From positions 1-64,000 of the forward strand of contig JAFZLA010000080.1 of assembly GCA_017551705.1 (NCBI GenBank): a stretch of 64,000 nucleotides of DNA. Reading direction: 5' to 3'. Positions within the stretch are counted from its first letter, which is position 1. Each line of letters begins with the position of its first letter. Shown in pieces: positions 8,252 to 15,854 of this stretch. The notes beneath the pieces were generated by a model. That model saw nothing but the letters and a program-made list of their open reading frames with translations. It was not told the DNA's origin and ran no database searches. Source of the DNA: Treponema sp. Lineage in GTDB: Bacteria; Spirochaetota; Spirochaetia; Treponematales; Treponemataceae. The position numbers and the translations under genes were made by a program.

Positions 8252-8298
8252 CTGCTCGTGTTTTTGAACACAAGACCTTAATTGTTGTTTCGAGCAGT
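8252..8298. repeat. Inverted repeat after rel, with 16-bp repeat copy 2
   Basis: CTGCTCG near 8252 pairs with CGAGCAG near 8291, with GTGTTTTTGAACAC forming a nested hairpin. The 16-bp AATTGTTGTTTCGAGC copy (8280-8295) makes the right side. It lies between convergent rel and the glycosylase gene. There is no T-run, so it is not a clear terminator. Confidence 0.5.
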
Positions 8299-8321
8299 GT
8301 CACCGCGTCCTGGCGGACGCT

Positions 8322-8840
8322 TCATTCAGACGCTGCTATGTGCGCGTACTCCTCAATCAAGCGCTCTAGGGACCAGCTGGCGTTGGCGGGGCTGGGGCTT
8401 GGAAGACATTCAACTGTAAGATGGTAGCGCTCCTCGTATTGCGCGGCGCAGAATTTGTTCCACAAAGAAAAAGCGGTTTTGCCCGCGCAAAAGACGCGCT
8501 TGATTTTTGAGCGATTGAAGATTTTGTGAAAGTCGTTGGGAACCGCGTTTTTGATGGAAGCGTCCGCCGCGCCTTGAATGTCGCAGCTAAAGAGAACGTC
8601 CCAGAGCGCGATTTTATGGCGCAGCAAAAAGTCGCGGCGCTCTTTGACTGCGGCTTCCCGGTCGGAATCGCCGTTTGCGCGCGACAACTGTTCCCCAAAA
8701 ACTTGCGGAAGAACGCGCCAAAATCTGTTTTGCGGATGCATGTAATAAAAACCGGCCTCGCGGCTTTTGGGCGAAGGCATCGTTCCCAAAATCAGGACGC
8801 GGCTTTGCTCGTTCCAAACCGGCTCCAGCGGATGTTTCAT
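8322..8840 (-). CDS. DNA-deoxyinosine (hypoxanthine) glycosylase, UDG superfamily
   Basis: Base-excision repair enzyme of the uracil-DNA-glycosylase fold, 172 residues. The N-terminal block VLILGTMPSPKSREAGFYY followed by MHPQNRFWRVLP is characteristic of the deoxyinosine glycosylase family (TIGR04274, UDG family 6). The C-terminal LPSPSPANA block is the second conserved loop. The start overlaps the stop of the neighbouring MGMT-family gene by 4 nt, so two DNA damage-repair genes form one operon. A Mug-type activity is the main alternative. Confidence 0.82.
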   Translation of the reverse strand: MKHPLEPVWNEQSRVLILGTMPSPKSREAGFYYMHPQNRFWRVLPQVFGEQLSRANGDSDREAAVKERRDFLLRHKIALWDVLFSCDIQGAADASIKNAVPNDFHKIFNRSKIKRVFCAGKTAFSLWNKFCAAQYEERYHLTVECLPSPSPANASWSLERLIEEYAHIAASE

Positions 8841-9229
8841 CGCCGCGCGCTCCTTGCGATTTCTTCTTGGAGGCCGGCGCGCATAATCTCAAAGTCGTCT
8901 TGCGTAATGGCGAACTTTTCCATGTCCACATGGCCGTTCAAAAATTCCACGCCCTCGGCCTCTAGCTTTTGCCGCTGAACGTCACTTCCGCCAAACGCAA
9001 AACTGCCCGAGCAAAATCCTTGCGCGTTGACCACTCGGTGGCATGGCGTGAACGAGTTGCTGGGATTTTTGTGCAAGGCGTTCCCCACATAACGGCGCAA
9101 GTTTTTGTTGCCCGCCAGCGCCGCGATTTGTGAATACGACGCCACCTTTCCTTTGGGAATCAAACGGACCGCTGTGTAGATTGTCTGGGGGAGGGGAGGA
9201 GAGTTTGAGGCGCTGGAGTTTTTTTGCAT
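8837..9229 (-). CDS. MGMT-family DNA alkyltransferase (short form)
   Basis: Single-domain O6-alkylguanine-DNA alkyltransferase-like protein, about 130 residues. The DNA-binding helix region (PKGKVASYSQIAALAG, RRYVGNAL) and the PCHRV active-site motif are present with the Cys intact, unlike alkyltransferase-like proteins that carry Trp or Ala there. The tail (GGSDVQRQKLEAEGVEF) resembles the short YbaZ/Atl group. The N-terminal domain of Ada/Ogt is absent. ATG at 9229 is preferred over an upstream TTG at 9247, because a TATAAT box ends 6 nt before it. It may transfer alkyl groups or only flag lesions. Confidence 0.85.
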   Translation of the reverse strand: MQKNSSASNSPPLPQTIYTAVRLIPKGKVASYSQIAALAGNKNLRRYVGNALHKNPSNSFTPCHRVVNAQGFCSGSFAFGGSDVQRQKLEAEGVEFLNGHVDMEKFAITQDDFEIMRAGLQEEIARSARR

Positions 9230-9235
9230 GGGGGA

Positions 9236-9241
9236 ATTATA
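9236..9241 (-). promoter_or_regulatory. -10 hexamer (TATAAT), leaderless candidate
   Basis: Perfect TATAAT on the minus strand, 6 nt before the ATG at 9229. No Shine-Dalgarno lies between them. Confidence 0.6.
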
Positions 9242-9360
9242 TAGCAAAGCGCTGAGATGGGAAAGAGTGTGGCACGACAGCCGAAAAAACAGTCATATTA
9301 ACATGAATGTTCCATTTTGTCATTAAAGTATTACTTTAAAATTTTTTCTGCGAAACACGC

Positions 9361-9366
9361 TATAAT
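9361..9366 (+). promoter_or_regulatory. -10 hexamer (CACGC-TATAAT)
   Basis: TATAAT about 30 nt before the RNase III-like gene, giving a leadered transcript with a GAAGG site. The preceding CGC resembles the shared upstream element. Confidence 0.6.
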
Positions 9367-9396
9367 GCTTCCGTAACTGAAGTTGAAGGTTGAATT

Positions 9397-9939
9397 ATGG
9401 ATAAAATTGAGTTGGAGAAAATTCAAAATATAATCGGCTATTCGTTTAGGAACACGAAGCTTTTGGAACAAGCGTTTTGCAGAAATTCTTTTTCAAATTT
9501 CCATGGCGGCGAGAACAACGAGGTTCTTGAATTCTATGGGGACAAAATCTTAAGTCTTGCCGTTATAAAAGATTTTTATGACTTGAAGGGCGGCTTTAAT
9601 TCCGGCGGAGAATTTATTTCAGCGCGAAGCGTAAGTAGACTAAACCGCGAATATTGTTCCCTTGTAAAAAACTCGCATCTGGCGGAACGGATATCGCGTT
9701 TGTGTCTTTTTAAACATTTAAAAGTGGCTGGAAAGATAGAAAAATCTTCCATGAAGGCAAGAGCAGACTTATTTGAAGCGATTCTTGGAGCGGTCGCTTT
9801 GGATTCCGATTGGAATTTGCAGACAATTTCTAAAGTTTTTCATCGCATGATGTTTTCAAATATAGTTCCCAAGACCGAATCGTTTACTCGCGGAAAGGGG
9901 CTTTTGCGGTATATTTTGTCAAAATATAAGGCCGCTTGA
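9397..9939 (+). CDS. RNase III catalytic-domain protein without dsRBD
   Basis: Endoribonuclease III fold, 180 residues. The signature NEVLEFYGDKILSLAV corresponds to NERLEFLGDAVL of RNase III and keeps the Glu and Asp. The second metal-binding segment ARADLFEAILGAVALD keeps the Asp and Glu of the ADVFEALIGA motif. There is no double-stranded RNA-binding domain, since the protein ends about 40 residues after the catalytic helices. It is more AT-rich than its neighbours. It could be a Mini-III-like rRNA processing enzyme, a truncated paralogue, or an acquired gene. A full-length rnc elsewhere cannot be judged from here. Confidence 0.75.
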   Translation: MDKIELEKIQNIIGYSFRNTKLLEQAFCRNSFSNFHGGENNEVLEFYGDKILSLAVIKDFYDLKGGFNSGGEFISARSVSRLNREYCSLVKNSHLAERISRLCLFKHLKVAGKIEKSSMKARADLFEAILGAVALDSDWNLQTISKVFHRMMFSNIVPKTESFTRGKGLLRYILSKYKAA

Positions 9940-10027
9940 AAAACTCCCTTGAAAAAGTGTATCAAAACGCCAAAAACTCCCTTGAGAAAGCGCGCGCATT
10001 TTCCCAAAACTCCCCCAAAAAGCGCGC

Positions 10028-10033
10028 TATAAT
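10028..10033 (+). promoter_or_regulatory. GCGC-TATAAT promoter element
   Basis: TATAAT directly preceded by GCGCGC, 24 nt before the macrodomain ATG, which has an AGGAGG site. Confidence 0.65.
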
Positions 10034-10057
10034 AGTAAATCATAGGAGGCCACAAAA

Positions 10058-10570
10058 ATGTCTTCAATTACAATCCAGCAAAAGGGAATCACCGGCATAG
10101 CGGCGGACGCGATTGTCAACGCGGCAAACAGCGGCTTGTGGGCGGGCGGAGGAGTGTGCGGCGCGATTTTTGCAAAGGCGGGTTACGAGCGCTTGCAGGC
10201 CGCTTGCGACGCGATAGGCCATTGCCCCGAGGGAAGCGCCGTCATCACGCCGGGCTTTGACTGCCCATGCAAGTTCATCATTCACGCGGTGGGGCCCCAG
10301 TGGTCGGGCGGAACGCGCGGCGAGAGCCAAGCGCTGGCCGGAGCCTACAAAAAGTCTCTGGAACTGTGCCTCCAAAACGACATCCATTCGGTGGTCTTTC
10401 CGCTGATTTCCGCCGGCATTTACGGCTACCCCCTGCGCGACGCGTGGACCGTGGCCATCCGCTCCTGCAAGGACTTTTTGTCCGCCCACCCCGAACACTC
10501 CCTGGACATCATCTTTGCCATTCCCGAGAGCGACAAGCTTAAGGTTGGGCAGGAAGTGTTGAACGCTTAG
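10058..10570 (+). CDS. Macrodomain protein (ADP-ribose binding or hydrolysing)
   Basis: Stand-alone macrodomain of 170 residues. The ligand loop NAANSGLWAGGGVCGAIF and the second loop SAGIYGYP are both present, along with DAIVNAAN at the N-terminus. Relatives bind ADP-ribose or remove O-acetyl- or mono-ADP-ribose groups. AGGAGG precedes the ATG. No linked sirtuin, lipoate or ADP-ribosyltransferase gene is visible, so it appears to be a single gene ending at a hairpin. Catalysis is likely but not shown. Confidence 0.9.
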   Translation: MSSITIQQKGITGIAADAIVNAANSGLWAGGGVCGAIFAKAGYERLQAACDAIGHCPEGSAVITPGFDCPCKFIIHAVGPQWSGGTRGESQALAGAYKKSLELCLQNDIHSVVFPLISAGIYGYPLRDAWTVAIRSCKDFLSAHPEHSLDIIFAIPESDKLKVGQEVLNA

Positions 10571-10574
10571 AAGA

Positions 10575-10613
10575 ACAAAAAAGCCGCCAAACGGCGGCTT
10601 GTAAAAATTTTTA
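10575..10613 (+). terminator. Intrinsic terminator after macrodomain gene
   Basis: Perfect 8-bp stem AAGCCGCC/GGCGGCTT with loop AAAC (10581-10600), then GTAAAAATTTTTAC, itself a palindrome containing the T-run. Confidence 0.75.
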
Positions 10614-10645
10614 CCCTGTAGCGCTAGATGCGACACCCCTTGTGG

Positions 10646-10717
10646 TATAATGTAAATGGTAGAAGCGGAAGATTGTGTCAACGCCCCCTTAAACATTCCC
10701 GCTTGATGCGCTATAAT
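10646..10717 (+). promoter_or_regulatory. Two promoter -10 boxes ahead of the Type IIG gene
   Basis: A TATAAT at 10646-10651 follows TGTGG. A second TATAAT at 10712-10717 is preceded by TGCGC and lies 22 nt before the ATG. CAGGAG precedes the gene. Confidence 0.55.
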
Positions 10718-10739
10718 AATAATTCAGGAGTCAAAAAAT

Positions 10740-13595
10740 ATGAGCGATATTCGGTGCAAGGCTATGACGATGGGCGAGAGGAAGGCTGTCGTCGCAAAAT
10801 TGGCGGAACAGTTCCGTGAGAACGAAAAGTTCTATCTTACAAAAGATTTTGTTGAATCCGAGTGCCGCTCAAAATTTATTGACCCGCTTTTGGAATGTCT
10901 TGCGTGGGACGTTAAGAACGAAAAAGGCGCTCGTCACGACAGGCAAGAAGTCATAACCGAAGACCGCGTTGTGATAGACGGACAGACAAAGCATCCCGAC
11001 TACACGCTTTGTTACGGCGGCGAGCGAAAAATTTATGTTGAGGCAAAACAGCCAAGCGTCGACCTAAAGACAAATCCCGAGCCGGCGCTTCAAGTGCGGC
11101 GCTATGCATACACCAGCAAAATGCCCATCGCCATTTTGACCGACTTTCAAGAGCTTGCCATTTACGACACCCGCATAAAGCCAAAGGCCAGCGACACTGC
11201 CGCCACAGCGCGCATCGACTACCTTACTTACGACAAATTTGTGGAGCGATTTGAAGAGCTTTACAACCGCGTTTCTTGGGAAGCCGTTGACTTGGGAAAG
11301 TTTGATACTTATTGGGAAACAAGCCGCGACAAAAAGGGAACGGCAACCGTTGACAACGACATTTTGCAAATGATAGAAGATTGGCGCGTCATGTTGGCGG
11401 AAGACATAGCCCTTCACAATGAAGAAATCGACGAATTCAATTTGACAAGTTCTGTCCAAAAAATCATAGACCGCATTTTGTTTTTGCGAATATGCGAGGA
11501 CAAAGAAATCGAAGAGCGCGCCACGCTCAAAAAAATCGCTGACTCCAAGACGGACATTTACAAAAATCTAAAAACGCTTTTTGCCGCCGCAAACCAAAAA
11601 TTTAACGCGGGACTTTTTGCAACAGACCAATATCTTGACGGCCTTAACGTTCAGGACAAAACCTTGGCCGCAATCATAAACGCGCTTTATTTTCCGGAAT
11701 GCCAATATGAGTTTAGCGTTCTTCCTGTAGAAATACTTGGCTCAATTTACGAGCGGTTTTTGGGAAAGATAATCCGCTTTGCGCGCAAAACCAAAAACGG
11801 ACACAGCGTTGAGATTATAGAAAAACCCGAAGTTCAAAAAGCGGGCGGAGTTTACTACACGCCGCCTTACATTGTCCGCTATATCGTCGCTCAAACGATT
11901 GGCAAAAAAATACAAGGCAAAACGCCCGAGCAAGTGGCCAAAATGCGCTTTGTAGATCCCGCTTGCGGAAGCGGAAGCTTTTTGGTCGGAGCGTATCAGC
12001 ATTTGCTGGACTGGCATTTGACCTATTATTTGGAAAACACTGCAAAATACGAAAAGGCGGGCGTTATTTACAAAGACGCCGCTACAAAAGAATACAAACT
12101 GAGCGTTGACGAAAAAAAGAGAATTCTGTTGAACAACATCTACGGCGTTGACATCGACGCGCAGGCTGTCGAAGTCACAAAACTTTCTTTGTTCTTAAAG
12201 CTTTTGGAAAACGAAGGCCGCTCGCTTTCTAGCAGCGGACAGGCCCAGCTTTTTAGGAACAGCGATTTGCGCTCCAAAATTTTGCCCAGCATGACGGACA
12301 ACATCAAGTGCGGAAATTCGCTAATCGCGAACGATTATTACGCCCAAAAGGATTTGGACGGCCTAGACTTGGCGGAACAGCGCAAGGTGAACGCCTTTGA
12401 CTGGGACAAGCAATTTGCAAGCGTCTTTGAACAAGGCGGCTTTGACTGCGTGATTGGAAACCCGCCGTATGTTCTATGCCAACCAGGAACAACAGAGGAA
12501 TCTTTGCTTGCGTATTATAAAATGTATACCGTTGCGAGTTATAAAATTGATTTGTTCCATTTGTTTTTTGAAAAAGCAATTACGCTTTTAAATAAAAAGG
12601 GACTTATGGGCTTTATTACCCCAAATACATACCTGACAAATAAATATATAAAGATTCTGCGCCATTTTATATTGAAAAACTGTGATGTAAATAACATTGT
12701 CATTCATGACAAAGTTTTTGCCAGTGTCTCCGTTGATGTTGCCACAATTATTTTATCCAAAAATAAAGAGGCGAATCATTCTGTTTTAATAGAAAAAACA
12801 GAAAAATCAGAGTTTTTGCATGTAGGAGAAAAACAACAAAAAGAATGGGAAGATGACAAGGAAAATGTCTTTAATGTAAATTTGTCGGTTTCACAAGAGA
12901 ATTTAGAGAATACCGTAAAACTTGGTGACATTGCATCTGTAACATTTGGATTGCAAACTAAAGACAAAAATACTTTTGTAAAAGACTCTCCGCCTTCTAA
13001 AAAATGGGAACCTTGCTATACAGGAAAAGATATACAACGATATTCTTTGGCCGAAGCGAAGTTGTTTTTTCTAAATGAACCTGAAAAGGTTAAAGCGGGC
13101 GGTTCTTGGGATATGAACATACATCATGCGAAAAAAATTGTCATACGACAAATTGGAGCTCCTGAACCTGTTATTGCATATGATGATAAAGGTATAGCTA
13201 CGCTGAACACAATGTACAGTGTTGTAATAAGAGAAAAACAGTTTGTTGATTTTTATGTTCTTTCTATATTGAACTCAAAGTTTATAAAGCATTATTGGTT
13301 GGAACATTTTGCGGATAACAAAGATTTATTCCCTAAAATCAAAGGATATCAACTTAAAGAACTTCCCATCCCGTCTGCCACTCCCGACCAACAAGCCGGT
13401 CTCGCAAAGCTTGCCGACCAAATGATGGAGACAAAGCAAAAACTTGCCGCCGCAAAATCGGATTCCGACAAAAAACTCTTGGAGCAGCGCGTTGAGTTGA
13501 TCGATTCTCAAATCAATTCCGCCGTCTACAAACTCTACGGTCTCACCGACGACGAGATAAAAGTTGTGGAAGGAAAGAAGGGGCATGGGGCGTAA
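10740..13595 (+). CDS. Type IIG restriction-modification enzyme (fused nuclease, N6-adenine methylase, specificity domain)
   Basis: Single-chain restriction-modification protein, 951 residues. The N-terminus is a PD-(D/E)xK nuclease of the HsdR_N type (HPDYTLCYGGERKIYVEAK). The methylase has motif I DPACGSGSF near residue 406 and motif IV NPPY near 574. The rest is a TaqI-like target-recognition region and a C-terminal coiled-coil tail. About 12480-13350, which encodes the target-recognition part, is visibly more AT-rich than the flanks, suggesting exchange of the specificity module. It opens the 10.7-15.6 kb accessory island. Eco57I-class enzymes are the closest described type; the recognition site cannot be read from sequence. 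Confidence 0.92.
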   Translation: MSDIRCKAMTMGERKAVVAKLAEQFRENEKFYLTKDFVESECRSKFIDPLLECLAWDVKNEKGARHDRQEVITEDRVVIDGQTKHPDYTLCYGGERKIYVEAKQPSVDLKTNPEPALQVRRYAYTSKMPIAILTDFQELAIYDTRIKPKASDTAATARIDYLTYDKFVERFEELYNRVSWEAVDLGKFDTYWETSRDKKGTATVDNDILQMIEDWRVMLAEDIALHNEEIDEFNLTSSVQKIIDRILFLRICEDKEIEERATLKKIADSKTDIYKNLKTLFAAANQKFNAGLFATDQYLDGLNVQDKTLAAIINALYFPECQYEFSVLPVEILGSIYERFLGKIIRFARKTKNGHSVEIIEKPEVQKAGGVYYTPPYIVRYIVAQTIGKKIQGKTPEQVAKMRFVDPACGSGSFLVGAYQHLLDWHLTYYLENTAKYEKAGVIYKDAATKEYKLSVDEKKRILLNNIYGVDIDAQAVEVTKLSLFLKLLENEGRSLSSSGQAQLFRNSDLRSKILPSMTDNIKCGNSLIANDYYAQKDLDGLDLAEQRKVNAFDWDKQFASVFEQGGFDCVIGNPPYVLCQPGTTEESLLAYYKMYTVASYKIDLFHLFFEKAITLLNKKGLMGFITPNTYLTNKYIKILRHFILKNCDVNNIVIHDKVFASVSVDVATIILSKNKEANHSVLIEKTEKSEFLHVGEKQQKEWEDDKENVFNVNLSVSQENLENTVKLGDIASVTFGLQTKDKNTFVKDSPPSKKWEPCYTGKDIQRYSLAEAKLFFLNEPEKVKAGGSWDMNIHHAKKIVIRQIGAPEPVIAYDDKGIATLNTMYSVVIREKQFVDFYVLSILNSKFIKHYWLEHFADNKDLFPKIKGYQLKELPIPSATPDQQAGLAKLADQMMETKQKLAAAKSDSDKKLLEQRVELIDSQINSAVYKLYGLTDDEIKVVEGKKGHGA

Positions 13596-13598
13596 AAA

Positions 13599-13787
13599 AT
13601 GACAAAAGACTACATCGGAATCAGATACGCAAAAGACGGCGATATCGAAACTTATGATAAGCGGACAGGAAAAACAACAGGACATATTTCCACAATGGGA
13701 AATTATTGCGTTCCTGATGGAGAGCGGAAAGCGCAAAAACAACATATAGCAGAACTAAAGCGAAAACAGAATCGCGCGCGCCATTAA
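13599..13787 (+). CDS. Small hypothetical protein in the restriction island
   Basis: 62 residues, charged, with a basic C-terminal helix (AQKQHIAELKRKQNRARH). It begins 3 nt after the Type IIG stop, and an AAGGGGC segment could serve as ribosome site, so it is probably translated with that gene. I do not recognise a family. Position alone suggests an accessory or control role, or simply a passenger gene. Confidence 0.55.
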   Translation: MTKDYIGIRYAKDGDIETYDKRTGKTTGHISTMGNYCVPDGERKAQKQHIAELKRKQNRARH

Positions 13788-13870
13788 AAACAGGTCGCTC
13801 TAAACCGAATGAAATTCATTTCGCTAAAAGAAAACGTAGGATAAAATTATTAAACTAGGAGGCCCATGCG

Positions 13871-14923
13871 ATGCCCACTAAAAAAACAAAAAAAGATGTT
13901 ACAATTCGCAGTTCGGCGGCGGAATACTTGACATTTGTAGCGGCAACTGGAGACGACAAGGGCTCTGTGGAAGTTCGCTACGAAGACGAAAACATTTGGA
14001 TTACCCAAAAAATGCTGGCCACCTTGTATGAAGTTGATGTTGCGGGCATAAATTACCATATAAAGAAGATTTACGATGATTCAGAATTAACGCCGGAGGC
14101 AACTATTAAAAATTTTTTAATAGTTCAAAATGAAGGAGAGCGTTCAGTTTCTCGCGAGGTAAAACATTATAATCTTCAAATGATTATCGCCGTTGGCTTT
14201 AAGGTGAACAGCGAGCGGGCGGTGCAGTTCCGCAAATGGGTCAATAACATCGCAAAAGAGTACACTATCAAGGGCTTTGCGATGGACGACGAGCGCCTTA
14301 AAAATGGCGGTTCGATACTGACAAAAGAGTATTTTGAGGAACAGTTGGAGCGAATTCGCGAGATTCGTTCCAGCGAGAGAAAATTTTATCAAAAAGTCAC
14401 CGACATATACGCTACCGCGATTGACTATGACAGGGATGCCGCCGCGACAAAGCGCTTCTACGCCACCGTTCAAAATAAAATGCATTATGCGGTTCACGGC
14501 CATACCGCCGCCGAATTGATTGTGGAGCGAGCTGACAGTACAAAGGAACACATGGGGCTTACGACTTGGCAAGACGCGCCAAACGGAAAGATAAAAAAGA
14601 GCGACGTGACTATTGCCAAGAATTATCTTTTAGAGGACGAGCTTGGCCAATTGAATAGAATGGTTTCAGCTTACCTTGACTTTGCGGAAAGCATGGCAAA
14701 GCGCCACATTCCTCTCACTATGGAAGACTGGGAAAAGCGTCTTAACGGCTTTATCGAAATGTTCGAATACGGCCTTTTAAAAGATGCCGGAAAAGTCACA
14801 GCCGAGATTGCCAAACTTCACGCCGAAACCGAATTTGAAAAATACCGCATCGTGCAAGACCGTCTTTTTATGTCCGACTACGATAAATATATAGAGGAAC
14901 TAGAAAAAAGTGTTAAGGAATAA
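13871..14923 (+). CDS. RhuM-family protein
   Basis: 350-residue protein of the virulence RhuM family (named from a Salmonella island gene). The N-terminal part (VEVRYEDENIWITQKMLATLY) and the middle VNSERAVQFRKWVNNIAKEYTIKGFAMDDERLKNGG are highly typical. The first is a DNA-binding-like helix block also found in KilA-N/Bro-type proteins. AGGAGG lies 8 nt before the ATG. Such genes are common in restriction and mobile islands in many phyla; the biochemical role is unknown. It has its own promoter-like AT-rich leader and is not tightly coupled to the Type IIG gene. Confidence 0.9.
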   Translation: MPTKKTKKDVTIRSSAAEYLTFVAATGDDKGSVEVRYEDENIWITQKMLATLYEVDVAGINYHIKKIYDDSELTPEATIKNFLIVQNEGERSVSREVKHYNLQMIIAVGFKVNSERAVQFRKWVNNIAKEYTIKGFAMDDERLKNGGSILTKEYFEEQLERIREIRSSERKFYQKVTDIYATAIDYDRDAAATKRFYATVQNKMHYAVHGHTAAELIVERADSTKEHMGLTTWQDAPNGKIKKSDVTIAKNYLLEDELGQLNRMVSAYLDFAESMAKRHIPLTMEDWEKRLNGFIEMFEYGLLKDAGKVTAEIAKLHAETEFEKYRIVQDRLFMSDYDKYIEELEKSVKE

Positions 14924-15028
14924 TTGTAAAAAATGAGCGATGCGGAGACTTGCTGAGTAGTTCTACCTATTTCTTTGTAAGATTCCCCTTGCTGAGCCCA
15001 CAATTAGTTGATTTGCTGGGAGTAATGA

Positions 15029-15403
15029 CTATTTTCTTATTTTCTTTATCGCTTCGATGAGAATGGGGCTGAATCCGGCAATAAGTGGAATTATGGACGC
15101 GATTGGGAAACCTTTGATTATCAAAAAGGCGCTCAAGGCGAGACTGGAAATTCCCAAAAGAAATGTAAGAATTTGGCCTATTATTGGAATGGCGACCATT
15201 GCGAATGAGGCTCTGTTTCGCTCTTTGTCAGCGGCTTTGGCATGACCTTCGGCCATTTTGAAAATTCTGTCTGGGTAAGAAGAATCTATTTCCTTGAATT
15301 TTTGCAATATTACAGGGTCTGGAACTGGGCCTTGGTAAATTGAGCTTTGCTGAATAATAGAGGCGCTCTTTTTTATCGGAGGTTTGGAGTTATTTTGACG
15401 CAT
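15029..15403 (-). CDS. DUF2335-family membrane protein
   Basis: About 124 residues. The soluble N-terminal half (GPVPDPVILQKFKEIDSSYP, then RIFKMAEGHAKAADKERNR) is the DUF2335 signature. Two hydrophobic helices follow (about 75-95 and 99-115) and then a basic tail. ATG at 15403 is preferred over an in-frame TTG at 15421. It overlaps the small upstream gene by 14 nt, so translation is probably coupled. Function unknown. DUF2335 proteins are often seen in accessory regions, and a holin-like or defence-effector role is only a guess. Confidence 0.75.
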   Translation of the reverse strand: MRQNNSKPPIKKSASIIQQSSIYQGPVPDPVILQKFKEIDSSYPDRIFKMAEGHAKAADKERNRASFAMVAIPIIGQILTFLLGISSLALSAFLIIKGFPIASIIPLIAGFSPILIEAIKKIRK

Positions 15404-15581
15404 AACGCAACCCCGTTTCAATTCTCAACGCGTTCCAAAGGTCGCTGCCCGCTTCAATAAAGTCTTGAGAGACATTTCGAGGCTTGTTTCCTTTTGTCTC
15501 GGGAACACAAGGAAACAACGCCCCAAGCGTAGACACGCCTGAACGCAAATAAGAAAATGTCTGTTTTGCGAAAGAAACCAT
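15390..15581 (-). CDS. Small hypothetical protein upstream of DUF2335
   Basis: 63 residues, ATG preceded by TAGGAGCG at good spacing and by a strong promoter (15607-15634). No recognised domain. A mid-protein Cys is the only notable residue, and there is no clear membrane helix. The overlap with the DUF2335 gene and the strong signals argue that it is a real gene of a two-gene unit. Confidence 0.6.
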   Translation of the reverse strand: MVSFAKQTFSYLRSGVSTLGALFPCVPETKGNKPRNVSQDFIEAGSDLWNALRIETGLRYASK

Positions 15582-15606
15582 TGTCCGCTCCTAAACTTCT
15601 ATATTT

Positions 15607-15634
15607 ATTATAAAGACTTTTCCTAAATTGTCAA
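15607..15634 (-). promoter_or_regulatory. Consensus promoter of the DUF2335 unit
   Basis: TTGACA (15629-15634), 16-nt spacer and TATAAT (15607-15612) on the minus strand. Confidence 0.8.
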
Positions 15635-15746
15635 GGAAAATAGGGTCGTTGCTACACAGTTATTTTAGATATGGAGAAAAAAGGGAATATGTGGTACGAA
15701 TAGTTCCCCCTTCCAAATTCCCCCAAAAAAAACTTAAAAAAAACGC

Positions 15747-15773
15747 TAAAGTGATTTTGCCAAAATCCGATAA
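15747..15773 (+). promoter_or_regulatory. Sigma-28 (FliA) promoter of flaB
   Basis: TAAAGTGA (15747-15754), 11-nt spacer, TCCGATAA (15766-15773). This matches the flagellar sigma factor consensus TAAAGTTT-N11-GCCGATAA closely. Predicted leader is about 75 nt. Confidence 0.9.
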
Positions 15774-15793
15774 GATTAGTATAGGGTGGTGAG

Positions 15794-15831
15794 AACCGGC
15801 CGAGCAAAACCGGTTTTTCTAAAACTGCTCG
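15794..15831 (+). promoter_or_regulatory. Structured flaB leader, possible pseudoknot
   Basis: AACCGG (15794-15799) pairs with CCGGTT (15810-15815). CGAGCA inside that loop (15801-15806) can pair with TGCTCG (15826-15831), which would form an H-type pseudoknot or a competing hairpin upstream of the AGGAG ribosome site at about 15843. Confidence 0.5.
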
Positions 15832-15854
15832 AGAAAACTGATAGGAGATACACT

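Noticed and set aside
10740-15581. Prophage or integrated element
   Set aside because: No integrase, portal, capsid or terminase genes, and no flanking direct repeats or tRNA gene at the edge.
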